Source of the DNA: Gammaproteobacteria bacterium
GTDB taxonomy: Bacteria > Pseudomonadota > Gammaproteobacteria > Thiotrichales > Thiotrichaceae
Length of the DNA: 46,541 nt
Assembly (NCBI GenBank): GCA_018822845.1
Contig: JAHJJD010000094.1
Location: 1-46,541 of the forward strand
Reading direction: 5' to 3'
Positions 1-7,471 of the stretch are shown in pieces. The number at the start of each line of letters is the position of its first letter. Position 1 is the stretch's first letter. The notes beneath the pieces were generated by a model. That model ran no database searches, was not told where the DNA came from, and saw nothing but the letters and a program-made list of their open reading frames with translations. A program made the translations under genes and the position numbers.

Positions 1-141
1 GAGTGCTTCATCCAATGATTTGGCGTCGAATGCGCCGCCACCTTCGGCCATGACCATGCGCGGGGTCAGCAAACCGGCACTAACGGCCAGACCGGCTGCG
101 CTGGCAGCCATCGCGCCTTGTAAAAATGTTCTACGTTTCAT
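1..141 (-). CDS. soxY: Thiosulfate-oxidation carrier protein SoxY (5' end only, cut by window edge)
   Basis: Only the first 47 codons lie in the window; the gene runs off the left edge. They read MKRRTFLQGAMAA followed by an Ala/Leu-rich stretch and then an AEGGGAFDAKSLDEAL-type mature start. The RRTFLQG box is a twin-arginine signal, and SoxY is known to be Tat-exported (usually with SoxZ) and to carry sulfur intermediates on a C-terminal GGCGG cysteine, which is not visible here. A good ribosome site (AGAGAGGAAC) precedes the ATG. It sits 34 bp downstream of soxX in the same direction, the usual Sox order. The call rests on the Tat signal, the start of the mature sequence and the neighbour; another Tat substrate is possible but unlikely. 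Confidence 0.75.
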   Translation of the reverse strand, partial: MKRRTFLQGAMAASAAGLAVSAGLLTPRMVMAEGGGAFDAKSLDEAL

Positions 142-175
142 AGTTCCTCTCTCCAGAATTTTTTGGCAAGCTCGC

Positions 176-565
176 TTACAGTGTTGAAATGTATTCAACG
201 ACCTTGTCAATCTGCTCATCGTTTATGACGCCCATTGGGCCAAACGGAATCATGATGGTGTTAGGGTTGGCGACACGGGCATCATAGATTTGAGCGCGAA
301 GTTTTTCCTTGTCCGGGAAACGGGCTGCCATTCCCACCAGTGGCGGGCCGATATTGCCAGTCATGTCGCCACCAGCAATCATGTGGCATGCAAGACAATT
401 ACCCAGCTTGCGGTCGAAAGCAATTTCCTTGCCTTCTTCTGCCGGGGTCATTTTTTTCTCTTCCTTTTTAGCCTCATCTGCTGCGTAAACAGATGAAATG
501 CCTGCGCTCATCACCAGCAAGGATACTGCTGCCGACGCTGCCAGGCTGCGAAACAGATTTCGCAT
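176..565 (-). CDS. soxX: Sulfur-oxidation cytochrome c SoxX
   Basis: 129 aa. Residues 1-29 form a Sec signal peptide ending near VYA-AD. A charged Lys/Glu stretch follows, then a single c-type haem site CLACH (residues 57-61) and the segment NIGPPLVGMA, with Met105 (NTIMIPFG) as the probable distal haem ligand. SoxX is the small mono-haem subunit of the SoxAX cytochrome, which starts thiosulfate oxidation by attaching the substrate to SoxY in the periplasm. Length and single haem fit the family. The start is supported by a strong AGGAGGT ribosome site just upstream. It is the first gene of a minus-strand sox unit that continues into soxY. Confidence 0.9.
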   Translation of the reverse strand: MRNLFRSLAASAAVSLLVMSAGISSVYAADEAKKEEKKMTPAEEGKEIAFDRKLGNCLACHMIAGGDMTGNIGPPLVGMAARFPDKEKLRAQIYDARVANPNTIMIPFGPMGVINDEQIDKVVEYISTL

Positions 566-777
566 GATTACCTCCTCTCTCTAAACAGAAACATCACTAT
601 AAAAATCTTAATCTTGCCTGTGAGGCGTAGATGACAAGCAGTTGCTGCACCCCTTGGCAAAGCTTGAGATATATCAATAGCCGGGTAGGCAGCTTAACTG
701 ATTGTGTCAAGACAATCAAAAAAAACTTAATGAAATTAGACACTAATAAGAATATTATTAAATAATGATGTAGCTGG

Positions 778-2211
778 TCAGAGTCGGTCGATTTGCTTGG
801 CTTTGGCTTCTGCCCGATCAATTTCCTGAATCATGGCAAACATCCGGGCGATAGTCTGGGCAGGTGCTCCCGGAATGCGGGTAGCCTGTTCCAGGACGGC
901 GCGGGCATGATTGTATTCACCCATGCGGACACTGCGCTCAGCAGCAGAGCGGTAGGCTTCAGCAGCTTGCCCGGCCTGTTCTGCAACACGCTGGCGGGTT
1001 TCCAGAAACTCCAGGCTGGTTTGTTCGGTCAAGCGGACGTTATTAAAGGATGGCCATACCTGGGCAGCCTTGTTGGTGGCAAGCATGGCTTCGCCCAGCA
1101 GCGTCAGAATATCTTCCCGTTCAGGGCGAGCCTTCGCCAGAGGCAGCAATAGCTTTTCGGTTTCTGCATATTGGCGGGTATGGTTCAGCGCCTGGGCAAT
1201 GACAAGCGCCGTCGGCAGGTGTTGTGATTGTGTTCCAAGCGTTTGCAGTGCTGCATTGGGGTTGCCTTGCAACTGGCGTAATGCCTGGGAGTAACGTGCG
1301 AGTTGCGGGTCATCCTGGGCGACAGGGGGTGCATTCGGGGCAGTCAGGATGCGCAGCTTTTCCCGTGCGTAAAGGTAGTCGGCGCTCTCATGGGCAGGCC
1401 GCTTGCCCATCTGTCCGGCGCGGCTGCGGGTGTCGCTGAGCCGGTCGATACTCATGGGGTGAGTGCGCAGGTACTGGGTAATGTTGCCATAAACATCATG
1501 GTTGCGGCGGTCGAGTTTCTCCATGAAAACAGACATGGCGTAAGGGTCAAGCCCGGCACCCGCCAGTATGCGTAGACCCACCCGGTCGGCTTCGGTTTCC
1601 ATTTGCTGGCTGAATACCAACTGGTTGTGTATCTGGCTGGCAATGGTGCCGGTAATGATCGCTTCCCCGGCTTGCGGATTTTGGCGGGCAGCGGCGGCTC
1701 CGGCAAGGACGCCCAGTCCTGTCACCAGAGGGTTGAACTGCGGCCCCTCCATCATGCGTGCAATATGACGCTGGGAAACATGTGCAATTTCGTGGGCAAT
1801 GACTGCCCCCAACTCGCTTTCAGAGCGGGTATTCAGGATCAGCCCGGAATAAATGGCAATAGCACCGCCGGGCATGGCGTAGGCGTTGATGTCGGGATTT
1901 TTGATGATCAGGAAATGATACTTTCCGGCACCACCGGGCGCATGTTTCGCCAATCGGTTGCCAAGCGCCTGAATCCAGAGGTTGAGTTCGGGGTCTTCTA
2001 TCGTGGGTTGGCTCCCGCGTAATTCGCGCACAGCTTGCAGGGCGTAGATGGACTCTTCAGCCGTGCTGATACTGCGGTTGGCGGAGCTGCCAAGGTCGGG
2101 TATGTCGAAATCGGGGCGTTCCAGGTTCAGGGTGGCGGCAGGTGACGATGACGGCAGGGTGGCCGCTGCAAGCGAAATGGTGAGGCACAATTTGATGAAA
2201 TTGATGTTCAT
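778..2211 (-). CDS. bepA: M48-family periplasmic metalloprotease/chaperone BepA-like
   Basis: 477 aa. N-terminal signal peptide (about 1-25, with SPAA near the cut site), then an M48 peptidase domain with the zinc motif HEIAH at residues 140-144 and the third-ligand region EADRVG about 60 residues later. The C-terminal half (about 300-470) is helical and Ala/Gln/Leu-rich, in keeping with TPR repeats. This is the layout of BepA (YfgC), which helps assemble or degrade outer-membrane beta-barrel proteins and LptD. The domain order is read from the sequence; the physiological role is taken from the family. It is transcribed alone, with about 210 bp separating it from soxX. Confidence 0.85.
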   Translation of the reverse strand: MNINFIKLCLTISLAAATLPSSSPAATLNLERPDFDIPDLGSSANRSISTAEESIYALQAVRELRGSQPTIEDPELNLWIQALGNRLAKHAPGGAGKYHFLIIKNPDINAYAMPGGAIAIYSGLILNTRSESELGAVIAHEIAHVSQRHIARMMEGPQFNPLVTGLGVLAGAAAARQNPQAGEAIITGTIASQIHNQLVFSQQMETEADRVGLRILAGAGLDPYAMSVFMEKLDRRNHDVYGNITQYLRTHPMSIDRLSDTRSRAGQMGKRPAHESADYLYAREKLRILTAPNAPPVAQDDPQLARYSQALRQLQGNPNAALQTLGTQSQHLPTALVIAQALNHTRQYAETEKLLLPLAKARPEREDILTLLGEAMLATNKAAQVWPSFNNVRLTEQTSLEFLETRQRVAEQAGQAAEAYRSAAERSVRMGEYNHARAVLEQATRIPGAPAQTIARMFAMIQEIDRAEAKAKQIDRL

Positions 2212-2306
2212 CCGCTAACTATAGCTGAATCGGGCGGACTTGACAGTTACCGTGACTTCATTAGAATATCGGAATATTTTGATATATCTGGGATTTGAGA
2301 CTGCTT

Positions 2307-2639
2307 ATGTTCGGAATTCGTGAAGTTGACGGGGCTGGCCTGAAAAAATTGCTGGATTCAGGTGAAAAAGTGCGCCTGATTGATGTGCGCTCAGCATCTG
2401 AGGTGGCGCAGGGTATTATTGAAGGTTCCGAATTCATGCCATTGCACACCTTACCTTTACGTATGAACGACCTTCCCAAAGATGAAACCATTGTCTTCTA
2501 TTGCCGTAGCGGCGCGCGTTCGGCGCAGGCATGCATGTTCCTTGCCCAGAATACCGGCATTGAGGCAATCAACCTGCGTGGTGGCATTATCGGCTGGTAT
2601 CAGTCCGGCTTGAAAGTCGTGTTGCCAAACGCTGCCTAA
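2307..2639 (+). CDS. Single-domain rhodanese-like sulfurtransferase
   Basis: 110 aa from the ATG at 2307; a TTG 12 bp earlier (2295) is in frame but less likely, because GAGA sits well placed only for the ATG. A single rhodanese domain holds LIDVRSASE (about 25-32) and the active loop CRSGAR, with the persulfide-forming Cys66. The substrate is not evident. The next gene is a DsrE-family protein about 90 bp downstream on the same strand. Rhodanese and DsrE-type genes are commonly found together in sulfur oxidisers, where they pass sulfane sulfur between proteins, so cytoplasmic sulfur trafficking is the likely job. No signal peptide is seen. Confidence 0.85.
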   Translation: MFGIREVDGAGLKKLLDSGEKVRLIDVRSASEVAQGIIEGSEFMPLHTLPLRMNDLPKDETIVFYCRSGARSAQACMFLAQNTGIEAINLRGGIIGWYQSGLKVVLPNAA

Positions 2640-2731
2640 ATTAGTTGATTCTGTTATAGTGATATTGCTACTTGAGAGAGGTGGGTCTTTACAGACCTGT
2701 TAACTGTAAATTTATCTATGAGACACATGGC

Positions 2732-3193
2732 ATGAAAAAGCTGGCTATCATCGCAACCAAAGGTACTTTGGACTGGGGTTACCCTCCATTCATTCTGGCA
2801 TCCACTGCGGCTGCGCTTGGTTATGACGTACAGATTTTCTTCACTTTCTACGGCCTGCAATTGCTGAAGAAAACCCCTAACCTGCAAGTAACTTCCCTTG
2901 GCAACCCAGGCATGCCCATGCCTATGCCGATGCCGGTTCTGTTGCAGGCGCTGCCTGGCATGCAGGGCATGATGACGGCCATGATGAAAAAGAAAATGGC
3001 TGACAAGGGCGTTGCTGACCTGCGGGAACTGCGCGATCTGTGCCAGGAAGCTGATGTCAAGTTCATCGCCTGCCAGATGACCGTTGACCTGTTTGAAATG
3101 GAAACGTCTGAATTCATTGATGGCGTTGAGTATGCTGGCGCGGCAGCATTCTTCGAGTTTGCAGGTGAATCCGACATCTGTCTGTTCATCTGA
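2732..3193 (+). CDS. DsrE/DsrF/DrsH-like family sulfur-carrier protein
   Basis: 153 aa from ATG 2732 (MKKLAIIATKGTLDWG); a TTG start 60 bp upstream would add an unconserved leader. The fold signature is a Rossmann-like alpha/beta pattern with AIIATKGTLDW at the N-terminus and ACQMTVDLFEM near residue 113, where Cys114 is the probable persulfide carrier; Cys104 and Cys150 are also present. A short Met-Pro repeat lies at about 60-68. DsrE-family proteins relay sulfur in the cytoplasm, often with rhodanese and TusA; the rhodanese is next door but no tusA is visible. A rho-independent terminator follows directly. It resembles the membrane-associated DsrE2 branch in sequence but has no clear membrane segment. 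Confidence 0.8.
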   Translation: MKKLAIIATKGTLDWGYPPFILASTAAALGYDVQIFFTFYGLQLLKKTPNLQVTSLGNPGMPMPMPMPVLLQALPGMQGMMTAMMKKKMADKGVADLRELRDLCQEADVKFIACQMTVDLFEMETSEFIDGVEYAGAAAFFEFAGESDICLFI

Positions 3194-3220
3194 TTCCGGA
3201 AGGTTACTGGACAGTCATTG

Positions 3221-3247
3221 AAAAGCCGGGTATATCCCGGCTTTTTG
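3221..3247 (+). terminator. Rho-independent terminator after rhodanese-dsrE
   Basis: Perfect 10-bp stem AAAAGCCGGG/CCCGGCTTTT (3221-3230 with 3236-3245), five-base loop, ending in a short T run. It lies 28 bp after the dsrE-like stop and just before the FMN reductase gene. Confidence 0.8.
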
Positions 3248-3263
3248 CTGGAGGGTACGAAAC

Positions 3264-3884
3264 ATGCGCATCATGGTGATCAGTGGCAGCCATCGCGATA
3301 ACTCGCAAAGTGAAAAAGTGGCGCATTATGTTGCGCGATCCTTGCTGGATACTGGTCAGGCAACAGAAACCGAAGTTTTTAGTTTGGCGGGTAACCCGCT
3401 GCCACTATGGGATGAAGGTATCTGGAACGGAGACGAGCGCTGGAACGAATTGCTTGCCCCTTTGTCGGATAAACTGGCGGCCAGTGATGGTTTCGTTATT
3501 GTTTCACCCGAATGGCATGGGCAGGTTCCCGCAGGTTTGAAAAACTTTTTCCTGCTGTGGGGCGGAGGCTCGGCTGAACTGGCGCACAAGCCAGCGCTTA
3601 TTGTTACCGTTTCGGCAGGGGATGGTGGAGCCTACCCAGTCGCAGAATTGCGAATGAGCAGTTACAAGAACAACCGCATCTGTTATATCCCGGAGCAGGT
3701 GATCGTGCGCCATGTGGAGTCTGTCCTCAATGAGGACGCCAGCAAGAACAATCCGGATGCGGACGCTTACTTCCGCAAGCGTATCGTATATGCAGGGGGA
3801 ATCCTCTGTGCCTACGCGACTGCCCTCAAGGGCGTGCGGGAATCCGGGGTTGCCCGGACAGAGACTTTCCGCAATGGCATGTAA
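3264..3884 (+). CDS. NAD(P)H-dependent FMN reductase family flavoprotein
   Basis: 206 aa. The N-terminal MRIMVISGSHRDNSQSEK is the FMN-phosphate binding loop of the flavodoxin-like NADPH-dependent FMN reductase family. The middle segment SPEWHGQVPAGLKNFF matches the family's conserved P-E-(Y/W)-x-G-x-x-P-x-x-L-K-N region. Such enzymes reduce FMN or quinones with NAD(P)H in the cytoplasm. The ATG at 3264 is preceded by GGAGGG at good spacing. The gene is followed within 15 bp by a metallophosphoesterase on the same strand, suggesting one transcript. Substrate cannot be told from the sequence. Confidence 0.85.
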   Translation: MRIMVISGSHRDNSQSEKVAHYVARSLLDTGQATETEVFSLAGNPLPLWDEGIWNGDERWNELLAPLSDKLAASDGFVIVSPEWHGQVPAGLKNFFLLWGGGSAELAHKPALIVTVSAGDGGAYPVAELRMSSYKNNRICYIPEQVIVRHVESVLNEDASKNNPDADAYFRKRIVYAGGILCAYATALKGVRESGVARTETFRNGM

Positions 3885-3899
3885 ACCGAGGCCATAAAC

Positions 3900-4763
3900 A
3901 TGTTGAAAACAGCGTCGAAAACACCTCAGCGAATGCTGAACAGGATCGGACGCCTGAATTATTTCCACGACGACCGCCATGCCGAGCGCACCAACGAGAT
4001 CCGCTGGCTGGTGGAGGAGTTCGTCGAAATTCCCGTAAAGAACCTGCCGCCTGCACTGGAAGGTTTCACCATCGTGCAGCTTACCGACATGCACTTGCGC
4101 CCTTACACCCAGATTGAGCACATTGAGCGTGCGGTGGAAAAAACCAACGCACTCAAGCCTGATCTGGTGGTGTTGACGGGGGATTACGTCTGGCACGACG
4201 AGGAGGACATCCTTGATCTTGTGCCCGTGCTGGCAAAACTGGATGCACGTTATGGCATATTTGCCGTGATGGGCAATCATGACATCAAGACTGACCCGGT
4301 ACTGATTGAGGAAACGTTTGCGCAACACGGCATCCCGGTGTTGCGCAACGCGGGGCTGGACATTCAGCACGGCAACGGCGTTATGCACCTGGCTGGCATT
4401 GATGACGGCTGGCTGGGGAAGCCTGACATCAAAACCACCCTGGATAGTCTGCGCGGCAACAAGCCGGTAGTGCTGCTGGCTCACGAACCGGATATGCTCG
4501 ACTGGTATGCACATGACAGCCGTATTTCCCTGCAACTTTCCGGGCATACGCACGGTGGGCAAGTGCAACTCAAGCCGGGTAAGCCTTTCATCCGGCCTTA
4601 TCTGGGGCGCAAGTATGTACAGGGTTTGTACCGTGTGAATGAATCCTGGGTCTACACCAGCAGGGGCATTGGTTCGACCGGTTTACCGATTCGCCGCAAT
4701 TGTGCGCCGGAAATTACCCATGTCACCTTGGTGGCAGGTGATTACTATCCGCTGGCAGCGTAA
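3900..4763 (+). CDS. Calcineurin-like metallophosphoesterase (YkuE/YaeI type)
   Basis: 287 aa. All the metal-binding blocks are present in order: QLTDMHLRP (about 57-65), TGDYVW (about 94), GNHD (about 122) and SGHTHGGQ (about 214-221). The C-terminus is short and polar. The family includes phosphodiesterases acting on UDP-2,3-diacylglucosamine-like lipids or on other phosphoesters; the substrate here is unknown. There is no strong signal peptide, so the protein is probably cytoplasmic or peripheral. The ATG at 3900 has a CGAGG ribosome site and follows the FMN reductase closely. Confidence 0.85.
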   Translation: MLKTASKTPQRMLNRIGRLNYFHDDRHAERTNEIRWLVEEFVEIPVKNLPPALEGFTIVQLTDMHLRPYTQIEHIERAVEKTNALKPDLVVLTGDYVWHDEEDILDLVPVLAKLDARYGIFAVMGNHDIKTDPVLIEETFAQHGIPVLRNAGLDIQHGNGVMHLAGIDDGWLGKPDIKTTLDSLRGNKPVVLLAHEPDMLDWYAHDSRISLQLSGHTHGGQVQLKPGKPFIRPYLGRKYVQGLYRVNESWVYTSRGIGSTGLPIRRNCAPEITHVTLVAGDYYPLAA

Positions 4764-4932
4764 CGTTTGTCAGAAAGGCTTTGGATATTTGCAGCATTTC
4801 AGTAAACTGCCAGCATAAATAAAAAAGTGTTATACGGGGTTTTCTCCTCGCATCCACACCTTTTGTAGGCGCAGGCTTGCCGGTTGTTACCGGGTGGTCT
4901 GGAATAATTAAAAAAACAACGAGCTATTAAGT

Positions 4933-5418
4933 GTGAACACGTCTGATTCCCAAACCAATGCGCCAGGGCGCGATCTGACCGGACTGAAAGTCGTTGTCGT
5001 GGATGACAGCAAAACCATCCTGCGTACTGCCGAAGCCTTGTTGAGTGAACAGGGTTGTTGGGTGGTGACTGCCAGTGATGGTTTTGAATCATTGGCGAAA
5101 ATCGCATCTTTCAAGCCGGATGTCATTTTTGTGGACATCATGATGCCGCGTCTGGATGGTTATCAGACCTGTGCACTCATCAAGGCCAACCGGCAGTACC
5201 GCGAGATTCCGGTCGTCATGCTTTCCAGCAAGGACAGCATCTTCGACATGGCGCGTGGGCGTCTGGCCGGTTCTGACAAGTACCTGACCAAACCATTTAC
5301 CAAGCAGGATCTGCTGACTGCCATCTATACCCACGTCAGTCTGGGGGATACCGGCATTGCCAGCACAGTGTCCGCGCCAGAGCCAGCAGCGGAACCCATG
5401 ATTCTGCCAGAGGGGTGA
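4933..5418 (+). CDS. pilG: Twitching motility response regulator PilG
   Basis: 161 aa, starting at GTG 4933; the first ATG comes too late to keep the receiver domain. It is a single receiver (REC) domain: acidic pair Asp24-Asp25, phosphoacceptor Asp68 in FVDIMMPRLDG, and the Lys of KYLTKPF near residue 118. The C-terminal tail (about 140-161) is an acidic/Pro-rich extension. PilG is the response regulator that promotes pilus extension and adenylate cyclase output in the Pil-Chp pathway. It heads a compact same-strand operon with pilH only 4 bp downstream. The gene assignment rests on order (G-H-I-J-ChpA) as well as sequence. Confidence 0.88.
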   Translation: MNTSDSQTNAPGRDLTGLKVVVVDDSKTILRTAEALLSEQGCWVVTASDGFESLAKIASFKPDVIFVDIMMPRLDGYQTCALIKANRQYREIPVVMLSSKDSIFDMARGRLAGSDKYLTKPFTKQDLLTAIYTHVSLGDTGIASTVSAPEPAAEPMILPEG

Positions 5419-5422
5419 TCCT

Positions 5423-5806
5423 ATGGCGCAGCCTCATGTTCTGATTATTGACGACTCTTTGGCCGAAACCCGTATATTCAGCGCTGTTCTGGAGAAAAAC
5501 GGTTATCAGGTCAGTGTGGCGTGCAATGGTCAGGAAGGAATCCAGGTCGCCAAGGCACGCCAGCCGGATATCATCCTGATGGATGTCGTCATGCCGCTGG
5601 TCAATGGTTTTCAGGCTACCCGCGAACTGACCCGCTGTGCCGAAACGGCGCATATTCCCATTATCGTCTGTACTTCAAAATCAAGCGAAACCGACCGTAT
5701 GTGGGCCATGCGCCAGGGGGCCAAAGCCTATCTGGTCAAGCCAGTGGCTTCCCGGACATTGCTGGATACCATTGCCCAGTTTACCCACAAGGCAGGCGGA
5801 TCATGA
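5423..5806 (+). CDS. pilH: Twitching motility response regulator PilH
   Basis: 127 aa, a stand-alone receiver domain. Asp10-Asp11 and phosphoacceptor Asp54 (ILMDVVMP) are present, as are the Thr/Ser of VCTSKS and the Lys of YLVKPV. In the Pil-Chp system PilH acts as a phosphate sink or as the regulator tied to pilus retraction. It starts 4 bp after pilG stops, and its TGA overlaps the ATG of pilI (ATGA at 5803-5806), so translation is probably coupled. Confidence 0.9.
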   Translation: MAQPHVLIIDDSLAETRIFSAVLEKNGYQVSVACNGQEGIQVAKARQPDIILMDVVMPLVNGFQATRELTRCAETAHIPIIVCTSKSSETDRMWAMRQGAKAYLVKPVASRTLLDTIAQFTHKAGGS

Positions 5807-6336
5807 CCAGCCCGTATGAGCTGTTGGCTGGTCTGGCCTTGCTGCGCGAAAAAAAGCGCAGCTTCCGCCAGCATGACGAGCAGGAGTTGCAGGAATGGTC
5901 AGGTTTTCGTGTACAGATCGGTCATCTGACCTGCCTGATTCCCTGCGAACAGGTGGATGAAGTGCTAACACCAACGGCTGTGGCGGCTGCACGCGGCGTG
6001 CCTGTGTGGGTGCGCGGGGTTGCCTATTTCCGCGCCCAACTGGTGACGCTGGTGGACTTGGCAAACCTGTTGCTGGGGGAAATGAAAGCGCCAACGGTTT
6101 CTGCCCGTGCCTTTGTCATGAAAGGCAAGCAGGAGTGGTTCGGCTTGCAGGTCAGTGCCTTTGAGGGCGTGCGCCACATCTGGTCGGATACGCCGGAGGT
6201 GGAAGCGCCTGTCAACAGTTCCGGTGTCTGGCTGCAATACGTGCAGCAGTGGCTGGTGCTGGAAGGTGAGGCGGTGGCGGTGCTGGATGCCAACCGGCTG
6301 GTGGCAGCCCTGGAAAGCAGGGAGGCGCTGGTATGA
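5803..6336 (+). CDS. pilI: CheW-like adaptor PilI
   Basis: 177 aa from ATG 5803. The open frame extends further upstream, but that part overlaps pilH and has no reason to be used. A CheW domain covers about residues 30-170, with the typical VPVWVRGVAYFRAQLVTLVDL block. PilI couples the chemoreceptor PilJ to the kinase ChpA in the cytoplasmic array. Overlaps of 4 bp with both pilH (upstream) and pilJ (ATGA at 6333) support tight co-translation. Confidence 0.88.
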   Translation: MTSPYELLAGLALLREKKRSFRQHDEQELQEWSGFRVQIGHLTCLIPCEQVDEVLTPTAVAAARGVPVWVRGVAYFRAQLVTLVDLANLLLGEMKAPTVSARAFVMKGKQEWFGLQVSAFEGVRHIWSDTPEVEAPVNSSGVWLQYVQQWLVLEGEAVAVLDANRLVAALESREALV

Positions 6337-7460
6337 GTGTCCTGATGTGGCAAGGGTTGGCTGTTTTGGCACTGATTGCAGCATTGGTGCTGGGTTTTAT
6401 GCTGGTGCGGCTGCAACGCCAGGTGCGCGCGCAGACCGCTGGTGATGCCCGCCAGCAGCAGCAGGCCATTTTACGCCTGCTGGATGAAATGAGTTCACTG
6501 GCGGATGGCGACCTGACCATGCGGGCGACGGTCACGGAAGACGTGACGGGTGCGATTGCCGATGCGGTGAATTATGCGGTGGATGCCTTGCGGGCACTGG
6601 TTATCCGCATGGATTCGACCTCCCATCGGTTGACGAAATTTGCCCAGGACGCAGATGGCCGGGTTAACCAGTTGGCTGATTCCAGTTCCCTGCAAGCGCA
6701 GGAAATTGCGCAGGCCAGTTCCGCCATTGCGACCATGGCGCAATCCATCCAGAAGGTGTCGCGCAATGCTTCCAGTTCGGCGGAAGTGGCCCGCAAGTCA
6801 CTGGAGATTTCGCAGGCAGGGGCGGGTACGGTGCGTGCCACGATTGCTGATATGGTGGCGATCCGTGAACAGATTCAGGCCACTTCCAAGCGCCTCAAGC
6901 GGCTGGGGGAAAGTTCGCAGGAAGTGGGTGACATTGTACGGCTGATGAACGACATCGCCGAGCAGACCAATATTCTGGCATTGAATGCCTCGATACAAAC
7001 GACAACAAATAATACGGCGGGCGGAAATAGCGGTTTCCGGCGGCTGGCTGATGAAATGCAGCAACTGGCGCAACAGGCAGCTGGTGCTTCGCGCAAGATT
7101 GACGTGCTGATCCGTACCATGCAGGCGGATACCCACGAGGTCATGGCTTCCATGGAGGAAACCACCGCCAAGGTGGTGGATGGCGCACGCAATGCTGGCT
7201 CTGCTGGTGAGGCGCTGGACGAAGTGGAAAATGTGACGGTTGGTCTGGCGCGTCTGATCGGGAATATTTCGGATGCTTCGGGCAAGCAGACCGATATGGC
7301 TGAACGGGTGAAAGCCACCATGGAGAAAATCCAGGAAAACACCCGGCAAGCCGCCCAATACAGTCAGGAAACCCGCAGTCTGGTAACCAATCTGAACACC
7401 ATGGCGACGGACTTGCGTGAATCCATCAAGGGTTTCATTCTGACGGAAGAAAAAAAATAA
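6333..7460 (+). CDS. pilJ: Methyl-accepting chemotaxis protein PilJ, short form without periplasmic domain
   Basis: 375 aa, compared with roughly 680 for typical PilJ. One transmembrane helix (about residues 7-27) is followed directly by the PilJ-type HAMP segment (LLDEMSSLADGDLTMRATV) and a coiled-coil signalling domain. The second membrane helix and the periplasmic ligand domain are missing. The hairpin tip, normally a GEAGRGFAVVADE-type sequence, reads NTTAGGNSGFRRLADEM: the conserved GEAGRGF is lost and two residues are added. Position between pilI and chpA identifies it. It should signal to ChpA via PilI, but it can sense only cytoplasmic or membrane cues, or cues from pilus proteins. 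Confidence 0.85.
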   Translation: MSVLMWQGLAVLALIAALVLGFMLVRLQRQVRAQTAGDARQQQQAILRLLDEMSSLADGDLTMRATVTEDVTGAIADAVNYAVDALRALVIRMDSTSHRLTKFAQDADGRVNQLADSSSLQAQEIAQASSAIATMAQSIQKVSRNASSSAEVARKSLEISQAGAGTVRATIADMVAIREQIQATSKRLKRLGESSQEVGDIVRLMNDIAEQTNILALNASIQTTTNNTAGGNSGFRRLADEMQQLAQQAAGASRKIDVLIRTMQADTHEVMASMEETTAKVVDGARNAGSAGEALDEVENVTVGLARLIGNISDASGKQTDMAERVKATMEKIQENTRQAAQYSQETRSLVTNLNTMATDLRESIKGFILTEEKK

Positions 7461-7471
7461 GCAGGTGAAAT

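Noticed and set aside
700-717. Inverted repeat GATTGT/ACAATC in the bepA-soxX gap as a terminator
   Set aside because: Followed by A rather than T in the plus direction and preceded by T in the minus direction, so wrong for termination; it overlaps a TTGACA that lacks a well-spaced -10.
3504-4568. Long minus-strand open frame (354 codons) opposite the FMN reductase and phosphoesterase genes
   Set aside because: Antisense to two well-supported genes with conserved motifs; His/Gln/Val-rich composition typical of shadow frames.
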